A stretch of 64,000 nt of DNA from Kingdonia uniflora (lineage: Eukaryota; Streptophyta; Magnoliopsida; Ranunculales; Circaeasteraceae). The translations under genes were made by a program, and so were the position numbers. The notes beneath the pieces were generated by a model that was given only the letters and a program-made list of their open reading frames with translations, ran no database searches and was not told the DNA's origin. The DNA lies in contig JACGCM010001844.1 in the NCBI GenBank assembly GCA_014058105.1, forward strand, positions 744,001 through 808,000. The letters run 5' to 3'. Shown piece after piece: positions 20,690 through 31,869 of this stretch (position 1 is its first letter; the number at the start of each line of letters is the position of its first letter).

Positions 20690-21445
20690 AGGAATTAACT
20701 GGACATAGAACGTCAGATCTAGGTCAAAGTAGAATGTGATTGCCCCTAATGCATTATCTGGGGTCCGGTCTCTTGACCATTCCTGCCCCTCAAGTTTGCT
20801 CGAATATCAGAGTCTTAAAAAATTTCAAGGCCGACCCCAAGTATCAGTCGGGTCGAAGGTTGACATGATACTTAGTGTAAAGTAAGAAATTCACTCAACT
20901 TTAAAGGCCTGAGCCTATTCGAAGTAGAACGTGCTCGCCCCCAATGCATTCCCGAGGGTCCGGTCTCTCGACCATTCGTGCTCCTCGAGTTAGCTCAAAT
21001 ATTGGAAACTTAAAAATTTTCAAGGTCGCCCCCAAGTATCAGGTTAACATAATACTTAGAGTAAACTAGGAAATTTACTAGACTTCGAAGGCCTAAGCCT
21101 AATCGAAGTAGAACGTGTTCACCCCTAATGCATTCTCGAGGGTTCGATCTATCGACCATCCTTGCCCCTCGAATTTGCTCAAAATTGGGAGTTTGAAAAT
21201 TTTCAAGGTCGCCCCATAGTATCAGTCAGGTCAAGGGTGAACATGATACTTAGAGTAAACCAGGAAATTCATTGGACTTCGAAGGCCTGAGCTTAATAAA
21301 AGTAGAATGTGTTTGCCCCTAATGTATTCCAGAGGGTCCGGTCTATCAACCATCCTTGCCCCTCGAGTTTGCTCAAAATTGGGAGTTTGAAAATTTTCAA
21401 GGTCGCCCCCAAGTATCAGTCGTGTCATTCTTAGGCTTAACAAAG
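20690..21445. repeat. Tandem array of A2 (about 4 units of 194 bp)
   Basis: AGTATCAGTC-type markers lie at 20840, 21035, 21218 and 21412 (steps 195, 183, 194); one unit has lost about 11 bases. The sequence is the same unit as A1 and A3 (GGTCGCCCCCAAGTATCAG). Confidence 0.92.
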
Positions 21446-21479
21446 AAATTTACTGGAAAACAAGAGATGAAGTTCAAAG

Positions 21480-22660
21480 GGAAGAAACAGTTTATTAATT
21501 AGCTTCTGTTTACATCAGGTGAACAAGGTTAAGGCCGTAGCCGATTGTATGAGACTAGTTGCATTGTATTCCATGGATTTGGTAGAGACTCTTATTCTTC
21601 TTTCATGAGGTAATATGAACCCTTGTCAGCTTTATCGTATACGACATAAGGTCCTTCCCAGGACTCGGCTAGCTTGCTGGCATTCCGTAGCTTCGAGGAT
21701 TATGTGACCCGTCGAAGTACAAGATCTCCGATGTTGAAACTTCGAGGTCGAACTCTCTTGTTGTATGACTTTTGCAGTGATAGATGGTAATGGCCGAGGT
21801 TGGCGATGGCTCAGTCACTGGTTTTGTCGATCCATAAGATGTTGCATCTGAGTTCAAACTCATTGTCTTCCTCCGGGAGGTTGGGGTCTCGTGTGGGTAC
21901 TTCGAATTGAGTAGGGAACATTGCTTCAGTACCATAGGCTAGAAGGAAAGGGGTATAGCCTGTAGTTTTTCTTGGTATTTTTCGATAGGCCCATAAAACA
22001 TGCTATAATTCCTGAACCCATCATCCTTTCTTCACATTGACACATTTCTTGATACCATCGACTATTATTTTATTCATCGCTTCGACCTGACCGTTCCCTT
22101 AGGGGTAGTAAGGTATTGAGGGGGAGAGGATGATGTTGTACTTCTTGAGGAAATTTCTGACTTTGTTCTCGACAAACTGTGGACCATATTCATATCGAAT
22201 CATTTAAGGGTATCCGAAGCGTGTAATAATGCTTTCCCATAGAAATTTGATGACTTCTTCTTCTCTGGTTCAACATAAAGGTACGACTTCGACCCATTTT
22301 GCAAAATAATCTGTTTCAACAAGGATATTCTCTCGGCTGCCCGAAGCTTTGGGAAAAGGACCAATGAAATCGAGGGCCCGGCGTTTGAATGGCCAAGAGA
22401 CTTGACTGAAATAGAGGTCTTCTGAAGGGCTATGGATATCATGGGAATGGCACTGGCATTTATCACAATATTTAGGATACTCTTCGGCTTTCTTTTTCAA
22501 GCTAGGTCTGAATAAACCTTGGGAGACGGCTCGAGGGGCCATAGATCTACTGGCAGTATGAGCACCACAAGTTCCTTCATGGAGTTTGGATAGGATTGTA
22601 GAGGCTTCGTTTTAAGAGATGCACCGAAGTAGGACGCCATTTGGGGATCTGTGATGTAAC
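21480..22660 (-). pseudogene. A2 integrase (decayed)
   Basis: Minus-strand pieces in three frames: MAPRAVSQGLFRPSLKKKAE and KYCDKCQCHSHDIH (zinc region), FKRRALDFIGPFPKASGS and LVETDYFAKWVEVV (core), then C-terminal ESWEGPYVVYDKAD-like. The first catalytic Asp (LDFIGPF) is kept. At least two frameshifts and several stops. Confidence 0.83.
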
Positions 22661-22789
22661 TCATGTTTGAGGATGGTGTACCTGTGACAGTTCTCTAATA
22701 ATGACCGTTTGGCTTTGGGATCATCCAGGAGGATAGCATTGAAGTAATTGAGGAATAGTATTCACCAGTCGTCTGGATCGAGTCTCTCA

Positions 22790-23280
22790 CCCCCAATATC
22801 GATGGTATTAACTTCCATCTGGTCGATACTTGGGCATTCGAGCACTTCGATATGGAGGATTCAGGACTCAGATTAGCCTAACATAGCTACTATGTAGGCG
22901 AGGCTATCTGTGTGACTATTTTAACCTCAACGGTAGTGGGTGATGGAAGATTATTTAGGGAAACGGTCCATGCGCTGACAGACGAGGACAAAATATTCGG
23001 CCATGCGATCTTTAGCTTGATTTTCACAGGAGTATTGTCTTTGAATGAGTTGGGAATCTGTGAAAACTCTAACTTTGGGGATGCCAAGGTCGAGTACGAG
23101 GTCGAGGTCATGGATCAAAGCTTCGTACTCAGCCTCATTGTTGGAGCATTCAAAGTTTAGCTTGACTGCCTTTTAAATTTGGTCATTGGTAGGTGTAACC
23201 AGGACGATACCGATCCCCGCACCATTAGGTCCGGCGGATCCATCGGTGAAAAGTCGGCAGCCTGTGTTAGGATTCCATAG
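22790..23280 (-). pseudogene. A2 aRNH
   Basis: Complement of 22790-23280 reads FTDGSAGPNGAGIG-like, then NNEAEYEALIHDLDLVL and later ANGRMAEYFVLVC. It has the same order and content as A1 and A3, with stops. It provides the second RNase H of this Tat-type copy. Confidence 0.7.
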
Positions 23281-23289
23281 GTCTGTAGG

Positions 23290-23900
23290 TTCTGGCTAAC
23301 CCTCTGGTAGGTCGTCTTCATGATCCTCCCAGTCGATATCTTTGGCCGGGAAGTCAGCGAGGAAATTGGTGACTGCTTGGCATTTCTGGGATATTTGCTT
23401 CACAAATGTGATGTCATATTCGCCAAGATATATAGACCTTTGTTGCACTTGTCTAGATTTCTCTTTCTTGTTGAGTACCTCTCGAAGGGGATAACTTGTT
23501 ATAATGCAGATGGGGTGAGCTTGAAAATATGATTTGTGTTTACGGGACGAATAGACGAGGGTGAGGAGCAAACGCTCAAGTTTCGTGTATCGAGTTTTTG
23601 TAGGTGTAAGGGTTTTGCTGATAAAATATACAGGTTTCTCAATATTTGATTTGAGTCGAATGAGGATTGAACTAATTGAGGTATCGGTGACCGCGAGGTA
23701 TAAGGAGAGTGTTTCACCTTCGATAGGGTTTTTGATAATGGGTGGTCGACCAAGGTATGTTTTGAGTTCGAGGAAGGCCTATTCAGATTCGGGTGTCTAG
23801 TTAATCTCAGGATTGTTTTTCTTCTTAGCTTTATAGACGCCTTGGTCGCGTAAGAGAGAAAAGAGCCAAGCACAACAGTCTGAGGATTTGGAAATGAAAC
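23290..23900 (-). pseudogene. A2 native RNase H
   Basis: Minus strand: SLYLAVTDTSISSILIRLKS, KPVYFISKTLTPT, LVYSSRKHKSYFQAHPICII, REVLNKKEKSRQVQQRSIYL and CQAVTNFLADFPAKDIDWED. Typical end of the Ty3/gypsy RT-RNase H block, frameshifted near 23560. Confidence 0.8.
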
Positions 23901-23929
23901 GGTTGAGGGCTACTATTTTACCAACCACT

Positions 23930-24872
23930 TTTTAGACATCTTTATTTGTTCAGGGAGAAGGCATGTAGATGAGGGCTTGAATGTGGGTAGGGTCGATCTC
24001 GATACCTTGTTTGCTGATAGGATGACCTAAAAATTTACGAGACGAAACACCAAATTGGTATTTGTTTGGGTAAGTTTCATGTTGCAAGCTCAAATTATCG
24101 AAAAGACTTTTGTTAAGTCCTGGACGTGGGTCTATTTTTGGAGGCTCTTGCATAACATGTCATCGATATAAACTTCGACCGACTTGCCAAGAAAGGGCTT
24201 AAGCATAGTTGTAACTAGACGTTGGTAGGTGGCACCAGTATTTTTAAGGCCGAAGGGCATGACATTAAAATAGTAAAGGCCCTGTTCAGTGACGAAAGAA
24301 GTTTTAAGCTGATCAGCGGGGTGGAGGGGTACCTGATAACCCGAAGCTGCGTTAATCATTGATAGGCACTCGTATCCAGCAGTAGCATCGTGAAGTACTG
24401 AAATGATTAGGAGGGGGAACCTGTCCTTCGGTGTGTGCTTGTTGAGATCTATAAAGCCGACGTAGTTTCTGATCTTGCCATTCTTTTTGGTAACTACAAC
24501 AATATTTTATATCCAATAAACATACTTGACCTTTCTAATGAAACCCGCGGCTATGAGCATGTCAACTTCAAGGTTTACAGCTTATCGAAGCCGCGTCGCC
24601 AATGTATGCTTCTTCTGCTTTACCGTTGTAGGGTGAGGGATAAGGTCGAGGCGGTGACATGCTGAACTGGGGTCGACACCTGGCATCTCCTGGAACATCC
24701 ATGCTAAGACATCTTTATTTACTCGAAGGAAGTTTGTAAGTTCGAGGTGCTCTGCCTCGTTTAGAAAAGTTCCAATAAACGTACCTCGACTAGGACCGCC
24801 GAGTTCGATATAAATAGTGGGCTCGATGGGTGTGATGGTGGGTGTCGATAGTATGGAGACAGAAAGAGGCAA
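23930..24872 (-). pseudogene. A2 reverse transcriptase
   Basis: Starts near MPGVDPSSACHRLDLIPHP (about 24685). Then VPLHPADQLKTSF, YYFNVMPFGLKNTGATYQRL and VEVYIDDMLCKSLQK with the intact YIDD catalytic motif, followed by QFGVSSRKFLGHPISKQGI. Frameshifts near 24130 and 24580. The fingers region upstream is damaged. Confidence 0.88.
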
Positions 24873-24984
24873 TAATTGTTATGGGAGTCTGACAAGTTTC
24901 TGGGTCTGATCGATTTCCGGATGCACACATGAACGAGCGAGGTGTTGAGAGCCTTTTAAATTCTATGTACCACAGGGGGTAGTG

Positions 24985-25275
24985 AAACGATGGGTCTAAT
25001 GATAGGTCGAAGGTATGGCACGCATGGCATAGAGCCAGTCGCGCCCGAGGATACTAAGGTATTCAGACTTCTTATCGATGACAAGAAAGCTGGTTTAAAG
25101 TATGACATGGTTGGTGGTGACTGGGAAGCTAATTCAACCAGCGATAACTTATGTAGCCTAATTAAGACCTTTTAGTTCGACATTGGCAGCAGTGATGAGG
25201 TCTATTTTGTTCATGGCTTGACGGTCGGCTGGAAGAGTACATCGGCTGCACTTCCTGTATCAATATGCATTACGT
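24985..25275 (-). pseudogene. A2 protease fused to capsid by deletion
   Basis: The minus strand reads RVKEYLVHYVMHIDTGSAAD: the capsid end (KEYLV) runs straight into the protease active site DTGSAADVLF. In A3 about 650 bases with the zinc knuckle lie between. So A2 lost the nucleocapsid part by an in-frame deletion near 25265-25275. Downstream protease sequence continues to about 24985 with stops. Confidence 0.8.
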
Positions 25276-26400
25276 AGTGAACAAGGTACTCTTTGACACG
25301 GCTGTTATCAGGCAAGGCATTCGAGTACGCGAGTATCGCATTTGTACAGTCGAGGTTTTCAACTTTATGCGACTCATCGAGAAACCTCTTAGTGAAGGCC
25401 TCAAGTATTTTACTGGGGGATTTTCTGAAATTGAAAAAGGCATCGACTTTGACCTCTCTGTCTTTATTGAAGGCATATTGGGCGATGAAAGTATGCGATA
25501 GTTGCTTGAAACTTCGAATAGAGCCACTGGGAAGGTTATGGTACCATCAAAAAGGGCTATCAGTGAGGCTTATAAGAAAAAGGTGACACATCAGGTGGTC
25601 AGCTTTGGAGTAAAGGCTTAAAGCATTTTGGAATTTGAGAATGTGGGATTGAGGGTCAGTGTTGCAGTATTTGCTGAGTTAGGGAGCACGGAAATTTAGA
25701 GACACCTCGATAGCGAGGAGTTTGGGGCAGAGGGGGTTGTTTAACTAACTCCATAAGTTTGGGCTTGGGCTCGCGCTGACGCAGATGATGGGTTAGATTT
25801 TGTAGCCGAAATCTTGTTGTGCACAGTAGGCAGGATGAGGGGGGGGGGGTCGATGGGTTCGTGGGTGATGAGTTCGAGTATTCGGTATGTTTTCGGCGCT
25901 GTACTCCCCGGGACGCTCTCGGGCAGGGTGGCATTTGGGGTGTCTAGAGGAGCGAAGGGTGGAGTTAAAGTAATCCTCTGTGGGGTGGATGCCAAGATGG
26001 ATAGAGCCAGTGGGGGGAACAATTGGGGGAGCGCCCTTGGTGTCGATATGGACTGGGGGTACCTCTTTATATGGTAGAGGCCCCAATCGAGCGCGGGAAG
26101 ATACGAGTGATGGGGCTGGTGCTCGAGACGGCAGGGGGGCGTCTAGAGGCTTCAGTCATTACAACTCATGCACAGTATTTCGTAACTCATCAATTGCACA
26201 TTTTTTTCTATCGGCATCATCTAAACGGCGATGCCGTTCGGCTTAAAACTCTTGCCGGTGCTTTTGGCATTCCTGGTGCAGTTGTGTTTGATGTCGCTCC
26301 TTGGCTTGAGCGAATTGCTGGGAAAGTAAGGCGAGCTAGGCGGCTACTCCATCGACGGTAATGTCGGCATGGGTGGAAGTAGAATGGAGGGTGGGTGCCA
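25270..26400 (-). pseudogene. A2 gag, capsid kept, nucleocapsid lost
   Basis: N-terminal coiled coil (about 26400-26110, stops), linker PPTGSIHLGIHPTEDYFN (26086-25793), then capsid-like helices reading YAFNKDREVKVDAFFNFRKS and FLDESHKVENLDC (25520-25290). It complements A1, which lost capsid but kept the zinc knuckle. Confidence 0.78.
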
Positions 26401-26465
26401 TAGGGAATGATCTGTAGGAGTTGAAAAAGGGAGAAAATGAGGTAAGGGAGATTGGTAGAGTGGGC

Positions 26466-26482
26466 AAGCATAGATGGCGCCA
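26466..26482 (-). other. A2 primer-binding site
   Basis: The minus strand reads TGGCGCCATCTATGC two bases inside the LTR. The first 7 bases agree with the tRNA-Lys(UUU) end (TGGCGCC) and the next with GTCTG with changes. It is a cleaner copy than A1. Confidence 0.65.
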
Positions 26483-26484
26483 AA

Positions 26485-27233
26485 TGTAGGGGCCAAACTT
26501 CCTGCGAGGGGAAGTTGGCTCTTACACCATGAGTTTAACTTCTATTAAAGGATTCAAGCATATAATCTATAGTACGAATAACCTATTGACAATATACTTG
26601 AGTGGAGGCCTAAAATGGGTCTCTCCACGACCTTTGATGTAGATTTTTAAGATACTATATATTACTATCGAGTAGCCAAAGGTTTGAGTATTGTGTGCTT
26701 TATAGGTAGGTCGAAAGTAAACTGTAAGGGTTCAAGGGAGAGTTTTCATAACCCCTCTTTGATTCCCCTTCCCTCATATTTATAGAACATAGGAAGGGCT
26801 GAGTCAGCAAGATAGGTCACATTACAACTGTACCCTCCAGGTATCGGGCGGGTATCCCGAAGTTGGTGTAAACGCCATAAATGTTGGGTCTAGAACTGTT
26901 CTCTAATACTGTAGCTATTGTCGGTTTTATCATTATAGCTACAAGGACCAACAACAGTATCGTTCTTGTCTGGTGAGCTGGCTATCTGACGCATCTGCGA
27001 AGAATTTCGTATGCTGATATGGAGTCGAGGCTTCGTCTTCAAAGCCTTTGATACTGATGTGGAGTTCGTCTTCGAGGTTTGTTCAGAGTCGAGGCTTCGT
27101 CTTAGAAGCATCATCTTCGTCTATTCTTGGAAAGGTTGTTTATGGATTAAATGGGCTTCGAGGTTTGCATGTAGGCTTCGATGTAGCCTTCGAGTGTTCG
27201 ACTAGGGTAGGAGGTAACAAGTAGGCTACTACA
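26485..27233 (-). repeat. A2 5' LTR
   Basis: 749 bases from TGTAGGGGCC (26485) to GGCTACTACA (27233) on the plus strand. It contains TATAAATA on the minus strand at about 26777-26784. It spans the site equivalent to the B1 insertion in A1 (GGTTTGAGTATTG near 26690), confirming that site as empty here. Confidence 0.92.
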
Positions 27234-27249
27234 GTTGGGATTCATACTT

Positions 27250-27345
27250 GGCTAATGGCTAGTACTTTCCGCGTAGTTTAGAACTACACGGATAGGTTCT
27301 GCATGAATTTTCCAATTCTTCCCCTCTCCATACTTGGTTTTGTTT
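27250..27345. repeat. Copy of palindrome-plus-CATACTTAG segment
   Basis: Contains CCGCGTAGTTTAGAACTACA near 27271, then about 45 bases, then CTCTCCATACTTGGTTTTG. The same layout recurs at 31473-31565 (forward) and 31381-31290 (inverted). It may be an end of the element holding the Harbinger genes. Confidence 0.5.
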
Positions 27346-27701
27346 TTTGGTGATCAGAAGGCCTATAGTTTTGGGCATACTTGTTCAACAAGAGCATCAG
27401 CGGCTATATTTTTTAGCAAACTTTTTTAGCATGCATCTCAATGGCTAGATTGTTGGTCAATCTTATTTGACAAGAAGCTCAACGGCTAGTTTTTTTACCA
27501 AACTTGTTTGACAAGAACCTTAACGGCTAGTTTTGCTACCAAACTTGTTTGTCAAGAAGCTCAACAGCTAGTTGTTAATCTATAAAACCATTCATCTTGT
27601 ACACTCTATTATCTTACTCTTCTACTCTCAACACTATTATCTTAAAAACTATTCATCTTCTAAACTCTATTTTATTCTATTATTATTAATTTTTCCCAAT
27701 C

Positions 27702-29061
27702 ATGTCTGACCTACTTTTGGAGGACCTAATCATGTCAGACCCATCACTCTCATCATCATCAAGAAGTGAAGAGTTATTCCAGCGTCAAATTATGATGATG
27801 CATTAGTATAACAAGGTTTTCATGGAGATGGGAGAAGCGGAAGAAAAAGGGTAATAGGCAACATTATCACGGAGGCGGGGGGGGTATTAAAATGGGAAGG
27901 ATTGACAAGTGGAAAGGCCGTGATCACAAATTGGGTGAGTTTATCCTTAATCAAGACTATTTTGGTGCCAACCTAGCCTACACCAGTATCCAATTTCAAC
28001 GTCAATTCTGTATGAGCGAAGGTGTGTATCAATGTATTCATGATTATGTTATTTCTGCGAACTCCTATTTCATTCAAAGAGAAATGCCTGTAAGATGATG
28101 GGCTTATCCTCGCACCAAAAGATAACGTACGCACTCCGCATGTTATGTTACGGTACGAACGCAGATGCCCAAGATGAATATGCTCAGATTAGGGAGTCTG
28201 CAGGTAGTTTGAGTTTGAAAAAATTTTGCAAAACAATTATAACAATATTCAAGGCTCAATACCTTAGATCTCCCAATAAAAATGATGCATTACACTTGTT
28301 AGAAGTGAATGGATCGTGAGGCTTCACAGGGATATTAGGTAATTTAGATTGTATGCATTGGAAATGGAAGAATTATCCTACCGGGTGGGCAGGACAATAT
28401 ACTGGGTATAAGAAAATCCTGACAGTAATTTTAGAAGCGGTTGCATCGCAAGATCTTTGGATATGGCACCCAATCTTTGGGGTGCCCGGTTCTAACAACG
28501 ACGTAAACGTCTTGCATCAAAGATTGTTTTTCAACAACTTTTCTAATGGAGTTGCACCGCCATGCAATTACAATATAGGCACGGTCCCGCACATCATGGG
28601 GCATTATTTAGCGGACGGTGTCTATCCAAAATGGCAAACCATTGTTTAAATCATAAGAAATTTGTCCAACGATGCCGAAAGATATTTTGTAAAGATGCAA
28701 GAAGCATTCTGGAAAGATGTAGAGCGTGCAATTTTGGGTATTACAAGCCAAGATCCAAATATTAGTGCACGGTACACAATTTTGGAAGCCTAGTGATCTA
28801 GCAAATGTTATGTAGTCATGTATAATCATACACAACATGATCGTCGAAGATGAATGTCATACTTACATTTGGCTAGTGGATATTGATCCCGAGTTTAGAG
28901 ATTCTGTGAACACTTGGATGGAGACGTTAAATCCAAGACACGTGATCAACACTATGATACAGTACATCGAAAAGATTCATGAAATTAGAAATGAAGGTGT
29001 TCATTTCCAATTGCGAAATGAACTTGTTGCGCATTTGTGGAATAAAAAAGGAGCGGAGTAA
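27702..29061 (+). pseudogene. Harbinger transposase (decayed)
   Basis: Start MSDLLLEDLIMSDPSL at 27702, with Ser-rich head. After stops and a frameshift near 27890 comes YFGANLAYTSIQFQRQFCMS, KITYALRMLCYGTNADAQDE, then GNLDCMHWKWKNYPTGWAGQ, ILEAVASQDLWIWHPIFGVP, GSNNDVNVLHQRLFF and HYLADGVYPKW. This is the plant Harbinger DDE transposase family (plant transposon protein), which cuts and re-inserts the element. The first two catalytic Asp are in LDCMHW and NNDVNVL. Stops at 27804, 28096, 28317 and 28648 split the frame; the C-terminal part ends ELVAHLWNKKGAE. Confidence 0.87.
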
Positions 29062-29265
29062 TGAATTTTGTTTCAAAGTTTGTAGTTTTATGTATAAGTT
29101 GTAATGTAGTTGGTTTCGATATTTATAGTTTTATGTTGAAGTTGTAATGTATTTGGTCTACTTGATTGAGGTTCATTTAACGGAATACTTACGATTGATA
29201 ACAATTTTATTAAAATAATAAAATTACATAGAACTTACGAACTACTATTAAGGGTAAGAATAAGA

Positions 29266-30811
29266 TCAATCTTCATCACTAGATACGTCGTCATCACTTG
29301 GACACTGCTCCTTCAAATTCATCGAAAAAAGTTTAATTTACTTCTTCATCCAACGCCTTTGTACCGGTAGTAGGTTACTTGGTCCACTGCTATCACCTTA
29401 ACCAAATGCACATCTTCGATGGCTTTTTTTCTAGTTAGCTTCGCTTCAAGCCTCCTTTGAATCTCTGCCTCTCTAGCTAACTTTTGTTTCTCTCGTGTTC
29501 TAGCTCTAGCTTCCTTTTCTTCTTTCTTCTGCTTGTCTCTCGCATTCTATGCCGCCATCATGTTTATAATCTTCATTCCCCATAAACCTATACTTGACTT
29601 TGCCGCTTCTTTGCCTTATATTTTTTTTTTTGCCATCTGGTCGAACTTCCCTATAAGGATATAGTGGTAAATCCAAGTCGATAGAATTATTTAAAATTAT
29701 GACATTTGGAGTGCCGAAAGTATGTGTAGAGGGATTGGTGCAAGAAGTACTTGTACAATCATTAAAATTTGATTTCCAAGCAACGTTGCGGCCGAGTTGC
29801 CCGATGTTCTTAATTTGAGACAATTTTGGGCAATGCTCTTAAACTTTGTAAGCCTCCCCCAATGTAAATGGTTTTTTACTAATTTTTGTAGTTTATCAAA
29901 TATCTCATATGCCATACGTTCCTAGAAATTAAGTTTGAAATTCTAATAAGTACGATTTACCTAGCAAAATTAATAGAATGTGAAAAAAAATTACTTTCGA
30001 CGTCACCCGTTCCAATGCCGGTAAAATATTAGCCTTCGAGGTCTTGAATAATGCCTCTAAAAATAAAATGTTCTTTATTGAGCCACCCCTTTTACGCGCA
30101 ATTGACTCCATTGTATGATCGCCACATCGATTTGACATTATAGAATGAGTTGAATTGGTCATGCACCTTGAACCAAATTGTAACGGCTTTTTGGTTGTTC
30201 GTCGTTGCGAGGTTTTGAGAGTCTTGGAACCAAGCGCATGCGAGATTCATGAAGTCATCAGATGACCAATTTTTTGAATTCGTGTATCTTTCTTTGTCGT
30301 CATCCACTTTATCCTCAACCTCAACTACATTCTTAACTACAATTTGTATCGGTGCCGTCTTTCTTTTAGACTTTGCCTTTCCGCGCGTATTACTTCTCTT
30401 GAGAATCGGATTGAGAACCTTAGAGATGACCTGAGATATAACTGGTGACGCATTAAGGATTAAATTATTTAAACCCCATGTACCTTTCATCGGCGTCGTA
30501 CTTGAACTTCCACTGGTGTGAGATGGCAAATATGGATTTCCCGATTAAGAGTACGAGCCCATATGACGATCAAATTGAGGGTAATATCTTTGGTTTTGGT
30601 AATGAGGGTAATATCCTTGAGTTTGAGGTAGAAATTGATTGTCGTATGGTAAAAATAGTTTTCGGACATGGTAATCATGATATTGGGAAGGGTTAGGCAT
30701 TTACGACGAATCATATGTACCGAATTGTGTGAGAAATACATTCCCTTGTTGGTTCGTATAGGAGGATTGAGAGTAGCCTTGAAAATTAGATTGGGAGCCT
30801 GAGGATGACAT
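29266..30811 (-). pseudogene. Harbinger Myb/SANT-like partner protein (decayed)
   Basis: Starts MSSSGSQSNFQGYSQSSYTN at 30811 with a Gln/Asn/Tyr/Ser-rich, prion-like head. A central domain reads NSKNWSSDDFMNLACAWFQD, VTIWFKVHDQFNSF and KSMWRSYNGVN, with the Trp spacing of a Myb/trihelix-like fold, and is followed by a lysine/glutamate-rich end. In plant Harbinger elements the second protein helps the transposase bind DNA and enter the nucleus. Stops and a frameshift (29920-30100) break it. The last part contains KYRFMGNEDYKHDGGIECER. Confidence 0.75.
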
Positions 30812-31087
30812 GATAGTTTTGCTTGTAAGCTAAGAAGGGAGGAGAGTGTAGAAGATTAAGAGAAGATAGTATAAAAGATGAATGACCTTTATAGATAAAA
30901 AAATATAGTCATTGAGCTACTTGGTGAGCAAGTTTCCACAAAAATATAACTGTTGAGCTATTTGGTACACAAGTTTCCCCTTAAATATAGCCGTTAAGCT
31001 ACTTGGTCAACACGTTTCCATATAAATATAGCCATACTTGGTGAACAAGTGACAAAAAAAACTAAGTATGGTGAAGAGAAGCAAATA

Positions 31088-31760
31088 CATTCCATACTAG
31101 GTGTTTTCATGCATTTAAAAAAATTCCTTGTATTTCTGAGCTCACAAAAAAACTAATGGAACTAATTTTTCATCCTTTGGGAAGGTGTTTGAGGAAATAC
31201 CTAAATGAAAGAGAAGAATATAAGACTAAGTATGAACCAATGTACACATAATAGAGGGCAAGGGAAGGTATTTGTGGAAATGCCTAAAAAAACTAACCCA
31301 AAAAAAACTAAGTATGGAGAGGGAGGCATTGCAAGGTAAAAGTTTCAGACTCCTGCCGCGTCATTCAGAACTGCGTGGCAAGTTTGATGAGACATAGGGC
31401 TTAATATGGTCCCTCCTCTTGCCAAGCAGTTTAACTACGTAGCAAATAGAGATTAAGCCATTTGTCTCCCAAGGTTGCCACGCAGTTCTGAATGGCGTGG
31501 CAAGAGTCTAAAACTTTTGCCTTGAAATGCCTCCTTCTCCATACTTAGTTTTTTTTGGGTAAGTTCTTTTTAGGCATTTCCTCAAATACTTTATGTGCCT
31601 TCTATTGTGTGCGCATCTCTTCATACTTAGTTTTATTTTTCAAAGACTTCGTTTAGATATTTTATCGAACACTTGAAAAAACCTAGTATTTCATTCAAAC
31701 ACTTGTTTTATCAGCTCCTCTTGCCATGGAATTTTATTCAAACACTTGAAAAAACCTAGT
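31088..31760. repeat. Large foldback (inverted repeat) with about 90-base loop
   Basis: The left arm (about 31088-31381) and right arm (about 31473-31760) are inverted copies. The inner 165 bases match best: CCCAAAAAAAACTAAGTATG on the left equals the reverse complement of CATACTTAGTTTTTTTTGGG on the right, and both arms carry the GAACTGCGTGGCA half-palindrome. Outer arms are looser (GTGTTTGAGGAAATACCT against its inverted form). The loop (31382-31472) has no coding content. Confidence 0.8.
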
Positions 31761-31869
31761 ATTAGAAGCAAACATAAGTTTAAACATAATGCATAATCAA
31801 TTCAATATAAACTCGATAGTATAAACAAAACATAGCATAAACTCGATAGTCTGACAAAATATAATAAAA

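Larger units (their letters stand above)
19924..27233 (-). mobile_element. A2: Tat-type element, 3' part cut off by A1
   Basis: Minus orientation with 5' LTR 27233-26485, primer-binding site, gag, protease, RT, RNase H, aRNH, integrase, 194-bp array and the last 400 bases of the antisense gene. It stops at 19924 where the A1 LTR begins; the rest of the antisense gene and the 3' LTR must lie beyond A1, left of the window. Same family as A1 and A3. Oldest of the three in this nest. Confidence 0.9.
27350..31080 (+). mobile_element. PIF/Harbinger DNA transposon remnant
   Basis: Two convergent genes, a transposase on plus (27702-29061) and a Myb/SANT-like protein on minus (30811-29266), the usual two-gene set of PIF/Harbinger. 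Subterminal repeats of about 60 bases with GCTCAACGGCTAGTTTTTTA and ACTTGTTTGACAAG occur three to four times on the left (27395-27580), and inverted forms (GAGCTACTTGGT.. AAGTTTCC) on the right (30905-31050). CTTGTTCAACAAG at the left and CTTGTTCACCAAG (inverted) at the right may be terminal. Exact ends and a 3-base target duplication could not be fixed. Confidence 0.75.

Noticed and set aside
25814..26361. Overlapping plus-strand frames in A2
   Set aside because: Shadows of the proline-rich gag linker; low-complexity Gly/Met translation.
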